Origin: Chamaelirium japonicum
Taxonomy: Eukaryota > Streptophyta > Magnoliopsida > Liliales > Melanthiaceae
Direction of reading: 5' to 3'
Length of the DNA: 64,000 nucleotides
Assembly (NCBI GenBank): GCA_947650365.1
Contig: OX393552.1
Span: 19,614,851-19,678,850 of the forward strand
This document shows, one piece after another, positions 59,696-64,000 of the stretch (positions within the stretch are counted from its first letter, which is position 1; every line of letters starts with the position of its first letter). Below the pieces are notes generated by a model. That model was not told where the DNA came from. It did not search any database and saw only the letters and a program-made list of their open reading frames with translations. The position numbers and the translations under genes are program-made.

Positions 59696-61056
59696 CTGAA
59701 CATAAATGTTTTTTTTAATCAAACGACCACATTCAAGGTTATGGAAATTTGGAAAGGAAACTAACATTTCAAAAGCGAACCACATTTAAGAAAGTTGCAG
59801 ACCAATGCTTCATAAGATGGGTGCCTGTCGGAGAAAATAACGAGAATAACCACACTAACAAGAAAAAACAAATAGGTGCATATATGTTTGTTAGCAGAAT
59901 TGATACAAACAAGCTAGCCGACTTATGTAAGTAATGATGTATTCACTCATGCATCAGATTGATGACAAGTATTGAACCTTTTTAGGTTTAAACAAGCAAT
60001 TATACATAGTAGACCTAGAGTTATAATTGCATTTTCTGAAGTTGTCAGCAAAGGGGCCGTTTGTTTCGGCGTAAGTGGCTGCGAAAGTCATCGAAGTGGC
60101 AGAACTCAAGCACTTCAGTCGTTTGTTTCGATGTAAGTGACTGCGGAAGTCGGAAGTGGGGCTTCCGGTCAACCCTCAAAGGCTCCTTTTTCAACTACTC
60201 GACTTCGGAGATTTTTGGTCCGAAGTGGGACTTTCTCCATCCGAAAGTGGGATTTTATATGCCACATCATCGCTATATAGTACTTTTTACACTTTTTTCA
60301 CTTCCCTCACAACACTTTTGTAAAAAATTTATGCCACGTTATCACTGCAGAACATTTTCTATATTTTTGCCACTTCCCTGCATAGCACTTTTGTCAAAAC
60401 AAAAACTGGAAGAGGTAAAACTACAACTCTTAGTATTAACACTTCCATCAAAACAAACAACGGAACTGGGACTTCTGATGGGAAGTCCCAGTCAACACTT
60501 CTCACACTTCCACCACTTCTTTCACTTTATAACAGCCAAACGGCCCCAAATCGGAAGCTCAAAATGATATGATTTGTGGAACACTTCCCGCTTAGACCCG
60601 ACGTCGTGACCACACCGACACCCGTGTCCACACATGTCGACATATGAAATTAGGGTTTCTGTGCATTGTTGGTAACAACGGTGCGGTCGAGTAAAAGCAT
60701 TAATGCGTCGTGTTTATGGTACCCAACATTCGTGCATTGGGCTTCGTAGTAAAAATCATTATATGTGCTGCTTTATTGACTATAATTTGTTTCTTTTTCT
60801 ATATAGGTCATAAGGAACATTAATATGTTGTGCTATCGACGAGAATTTCGGAGAGAACTCAAGAAACCCAGAGATGAGGCCCAAAGATCAACGAAAAACA
60901 CAAAGAAGAAGAAGGGGATCACTTAATCCGAGACGCAAATTAAACAGTTAAAGATCCCAGAGATCTTCCACAAAACCCTAGAAAGAGCAGCAGGCGAGCT
61001 CATAAGAGAGGGGGAGGGGGGGGATAATAAAGAGAGGAGGGGAGATCTGTGCTTAC
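59696..61056 (-). other. Probable leader intron of FLK
   Basis: It lies between the acceptor before 59695 and a donor gtaagc at 61056-61051. On the minus strand its 5' part reads 'tctagggttttgtgg' and CT-rich DNA, like many plant leader introns. It contains the MITE at 60053-60547. Confidence 0.6.
60053..60547. mobile_element. MITE with GGGGCCGTTTG ends (495 bp)
   Basis: The left end is GGGGCCGTTTGTTTCGG and the right end is CAGCCAAACGGCCCC. Internal words ('acttccgac', 'aagtggga', 'gtcccagtc') repeat toward both ends. Only AAA is shared at the flanks, so the superfamily is uncertain. Confidence 0.65.
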
Positions 61057-61170
61057 GGCTGTTGGAAGATACCACTTCCACGGCGTGGCCGGACGGGAGG
61101 CGGCGGCGGGGGGAGTTCGAAGGTTTTTTTAGCGGCGGCGCAAGAGATGGGGCGCGCGGTTGGTGGATAA
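61057..61170 (-). other. Probable FLK 5' leader exon
   Basis: Minus-strand GC-rich, CT-rich DNA ends CCAACAGCC|gtaagc. It has no ATG in frame with the coding exon. The extent toward 61170 is a guess from composition; the transcription start is not visible. Confidence 0.45.
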
Positions 61171-61466
61171 GGGGTTAGAGAGAGGGATGCACTTCAGATG
61201 ATGTTTGGGGTCCGGCAATCCGGGCTCGGCTTTCCTCCCGTGACAAAAACGGCCGGTTACAGGCCGGTAGCACCATTGACGGCACGATGTGGAATCAACG
61301 GTAAAGATGCACACACTGTCCCCTGTTGACGGAAGTGCCGGTGTGCATTGTGGCTGCTGATTCCCCATCGCACGGTCCTCACCGCTACGGCTTTCATACT
61401 AGCCGATCTCGCTAACGGAGCAGAGTCGAGTCTGAGTGTCACATGTGAGTGTGCGTGGGTGCATTT

Positions 61467-61567
61467 GCGGGTTGCGGGTTGCGGGTTGCGGGTTGCGGGT
61501 TGCGGGTTGCATTTGCGGGTTGCGGGTTGCGGGTTGAGTCACTTGGGGGGGGGGGGGGGGGGGGGGG
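61467..61567. repeat. GCGGGTT heptamer array and 23-nt poly-G
   Basis: About nine GCGGGTT units lie at 61467-61536 with one 'atttgcggg' interruption. They are followed by 23 G residues (61545-61567). The location is 300-500 bp upstream of the FLK leader exon. Confidence 0.9.
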
Positions 61568-61845
61568 TGTATGATTGGGTGTGAGTGTTATTTTTGAAAA
61601 AAATTATTCCTACCAAGTGCAGATCGAAGATGGAGCAGGGGTTGGCCCCTTCCTCCTCTTTGTTGGTGCAAATGGAAAGTGGGGGAAGAGGGGTTAGTCG
61701 CCTCCTGCCCTCTATTGCTATCATGCAATCCGTGGGAGGAGGAGGGTCGTGCCTCACCATTTGCAGCTCATAGGATGGGGTTTGAGAATGATATATTTCT
61801 CAGGAGGATGAAAAATGGGGGCTATTTAGTATTTACAGATTGATG

Positions 61846-61882
61846 GGGTATGAATAAAATTTGGAAAATTTTATTCATACCC
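61846..61882. repeat. Perfect 17-bp inverted repeat with 3-nt loop
   Basis: GGGTATGAATAAAATTT is followed by GGA and its exact complement. A related segment with 'ggggtatgcataaattt' recurs near 63631. Confidence 0.9.
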
Positions 61883-61989
61883 TAAAAATCTATAATTTGC
61901 CCCCATTTTCCAACAAACTTGAACACACCCCATTTTTTTTTTTTCATACCCCATTCCTGTCCCAAAAATACCCTTACCCCTTACACCCC

Positions 61990-62739
61990 TGTGGGGGAAA
62001 ATCTTCGTGCCGACCCGAAGACCTCGCCTCACCAGTCAATCGAAGTTGAAGTCGAAGAGAGCGTTGCTCGATCTATCGATTGGAGTTGGAGCTCACAAAA
62101 TGCGAACAGAGAGAGAGAGATGCAATCAGAGATTTGACACGAGAGATATGATCTCGGAGTTCAGCCGAAGCCTACGTCTCCGTGCTATTGGGAGCAACCC
62201 GAATTCACTAACACTTGTATCGAAGTGATCTCGACAGGCCGAGTCTCACTCAAGACAATCTGATCTCTTCGAAGGAGAGAGATCAAAGGGAGATGGACGA
62301 GGGAAAGTTGAGAGATTCCAGAGCTCTGGTTCTGAAAGTCAGATCTCAGAGTGGAAAATCAGAATTTTCGGATCCTTTTACATTCGAAGGCTCTGCTATT
62401 TATAGGATTCTCTGGGAGGAATTCCGGGGTAAATGGCGGTTTCTGCTGCCGTATCTGGGGATCCTCCAGGTAAGGCTGGTGGGTCCTGCTGTTGTCTTCG
62501 GGGGTCCACCAGGCAGGGCCGGTGGGTCCCGCTGTTGTCTCCAGGGGCCCACCAGGTAGGGTCGGTGGGTCCCGCTGTTGTCTCCAGGGGCCCACCAGGC
62601 AGGGCCGGTGGGTCCCGCTGTTGTCTCCAGGGGCCCACCAGGCAGGGCCGGTGGGTCCCGCTGTTGTCTCCAGGGGCCCACCAGGCAGGGCCGGTGGGTC
62701 CCGCTGTTTGAAGACTTCTTACCAAAATTTGCACCCACA
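61990..62739 (-). mobile_element. Solo LTR (750 bp), fossil
   Basis: It starts TGTGGG and ends CCCACA and is flanked by the 5-bp duplication ACCCC (61985-61989 and 62740-62744). The minus strand carries a TATAAATAG box at about 62407-62399, so the LTR reads leftward. No internal region is present, consistent with recombination between two LTRs. It sits inside an older 'taccccaat'-rich element (about 61840-62875). Confidence 0.82.
62457..62712. repeat. 43-bp minisatellite in the solo LTR
   Basis: The unit starts 'ggtgggtcccgctgttgtct' at 62478, 62521, 62564, 62607, 62650 and 62693, a spacing of exactly 43 bp, with almost identical central copies. It lies upstream of the LTR's TATA box on the minus strand. 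Confidence 0.95.
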
Positions 62740-62899
62740 ACCCCACCATCAATACACCCCAGTTAAATAGCCTGCCCCAACTTGATTATACCCCAATCAA
62801 ACACATACCCCCTTAAATATACCCCAATTATATGCACTCTTGAATACACCCCATTTTTAAATAAACCCCATGTCGTTGGCTGGTACTTGAAGGCACAGG

Positions 62900-63500
62900 T
62901 AGGGCTGCAACTAGGACTGGCAATTTCGGACCTGACACGAAGTTAGCGGGTCTGGGTCAGGGCTAAACGGGTTCGGGTCGTAAACGGGTCGACACGATAG
63001 ACCCGTTTAATAAACGGGTCGGGTCCGGGTTTAGGGTCTGGACACGGTAGACCCGGGAAGACCCGTTTAGTATTCAACGGGTCGTGTCGGGTCGGGTCTA
63101 CCAGCAATCCGATACTATAATATATAATACCAGCGGGTCTTTCCGGTCGAGTCGGATTGGGTCGGATCGGGTCAACTGAATAGATCCGGGTGGTAAACAT
63201 GTCTTACTGGGTCTTATCGTGTCTACCCGTTTATTAGCGAGTCGGGTACGGGTTTAGGATCTAGACACGATTAGTTAAACGGGTCGGGTCCGGGTCTAGG
63301 GGTTTTGGACACGACACGAAACTAGACACGACACGAACCCGACACGACACGACCCATTGCCACCCCTAGCTGCAACTTGGGCGGGGCAATCCGAGCCCAA
63401 CCCGACTTTGGGCGGGTTAACCCGAACCCACCCCGCACAACCCGGCCAACCCGACGGGTTGGGCTTGGGCTAAGTTTAAACAAACTTGGGTTGGGCTGGG
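62900..63500. repeat. Outer word-rich element interrupted by the hAT copy
   Basis: It starts TAGGGCTGCAAC at 62900, the same end as at 48000. It resumes after 63376 with 'ttgggcggggcaatccgagcccaaccc' and similar words up to about 63500. The right end is not defined. Confidence 0.5.
62912..63368. mobile_element. Non-autonomous hAT-type element (457 bp), sister of 1511-1962
   Basis: The ends are TAGGACTGGCAAT and, inverted, TAGGGGTGGCAAT. The 8-bp duplication GCTGCAAC lies at 62904-62911 and 63369-63376. The interior has 'acgggtcgggtcc' and 'gacacgacacga' words on both strands. Confidence 0.82.
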
Positions 63501-64000
63501 GGTACAAAAGACGCTGAGTAAGGGCTTTGGGGTTTGGGGTAAAAAAAAAAAAAGGGAATTGTTGGTATTAAAGGATTGTTGAGTAAGTTATAGAGATGCG
63601 ATAGGGAGACGGGGGCTAATTACAGATTTTTGGGGTATGCATAAATTTCCCTAAAATTTTTCATTCTTTTTGGGCAAATTGATGCTAGGTTCTTCAAACG
63701 GATTGTATTTAATCATAAGGATAAGGACGTGACAAAGAGTTGCTTTATCATTAGGTCCTTCTGTTCGGAAAATATCCATTTTACACCTACATGCAGTTGT
63801 ATGGTAAAATTACATAGAAGAACAATAATTCAGTAAAAAAGAGTAACAATTTTTTAAAATCACATTTCACTGTAGCAGGTACAACGGACTGCTACAATGA
63901 TTTCATTGTAGCAACTACAATGATTTTTTTTGTGAGCATCCATCTGTAAAATTTGTAGAAAAGACTAACAATATGTATATTGTTACTCTTATGCTACAAT
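63501..64000. other. AT-rich tail of the window
   Basis: No gene was recognised. From 63860 to 63930 the palindromic words 'cactgtagca' and 'gctacaatgatttcattgtagc' reappear, as at 8400-9240. The element probably continues beyond the window. Confidence 0.5.

Noticed and set aside
60053-60547. Coding frame of 168 codons on the + strand
   Set aside because: It spans a MITE with inverted GGGGCCGTTTG ends and repeated words; not a gene.
62457-62712. CRISPR-like regular repeats
   Set aside because: No unique spacers: copies are directly adjacent, and the DNA is plant nuclear.
62396-62770. Proline/glycine repeat 'proteins' on both strands
   Set aside because: Produced by the 43-bp minisatellite in every frame; no start context and no relation to a protein family.

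Overview
The window is nuclear DNA of a flowering plant. Host coding exons are spliced and hold only a few percent of the sequence. The rest is nested transposable elements, microsatellites and AT-rich intron. The three recognisable host genes are all plant-specific families. I cannot name the species; a monocot or another large-genome angiosperm lineage would fit.

Layout. 1-6142: most of an old Ty1/copia retrotransposon (+ strand). A 452-bp hAT-type element is inserted in it, and so is a second element carrying promoter-like DNA. 6361-7752: last large exon of a MATH/TRAF-domain gene of the MUSE13/MUSE14 (TRAF1a/TRAF1b) type; its upstream exons lie left of the window or beyond the copia insertion. 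8400-9240: a patch of imperfect palindromes. 9823-25497: one Ty3/gypsy element of Tat type (minus strand, 15.7 kb, 2.4-kb LTRs, 5-bp target duplication, second RNase H). 25503-28600: intergenic DNA with two sister Tourist-type MITEs. 28600-41151: a complete GRF-INTERACTING FACTOR gene (GIF1/ANGUSTIFOLIA3 type, 4 exons, 217 aa). Its 8.6-kb first intron carries a SINE and a hAT element, and its second intron a copia fossil. 43755-61170 (minus strand): a complete three-KH-domain gene of the FLK/PEPPER family (6 coding exons, 451 aa, plus a probable leader exon). Its 12.6-kb intron is full of transposon remains. 61400-64000: tandem repeats, a solo LTR and nested hAT-type elements.

The genes are not an operon and I see no shared pathway forced by position. 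All three act in development or immunity: NLR turnover (MUSE13/14), the GRF-GIF growth coactivator, and RNA-level control of flowering (FLK). GIF1 and FLK are convergent, with 2.6 kb between stop codons.

No new enzymatic system is evident. The observations most worth a second look are: an 87-nt, stop-free intron with a GC donor inside FLK; a set of short hAT-type elements, each packed with its own short word and flanked by 8-bp duplications; two similar antisense modules next to splice-like signals in the gypsy spacer; a 43-bp minisatellite in the promoter half of a solo LTR; and a promoter/leader-like segment inside a small transposon.
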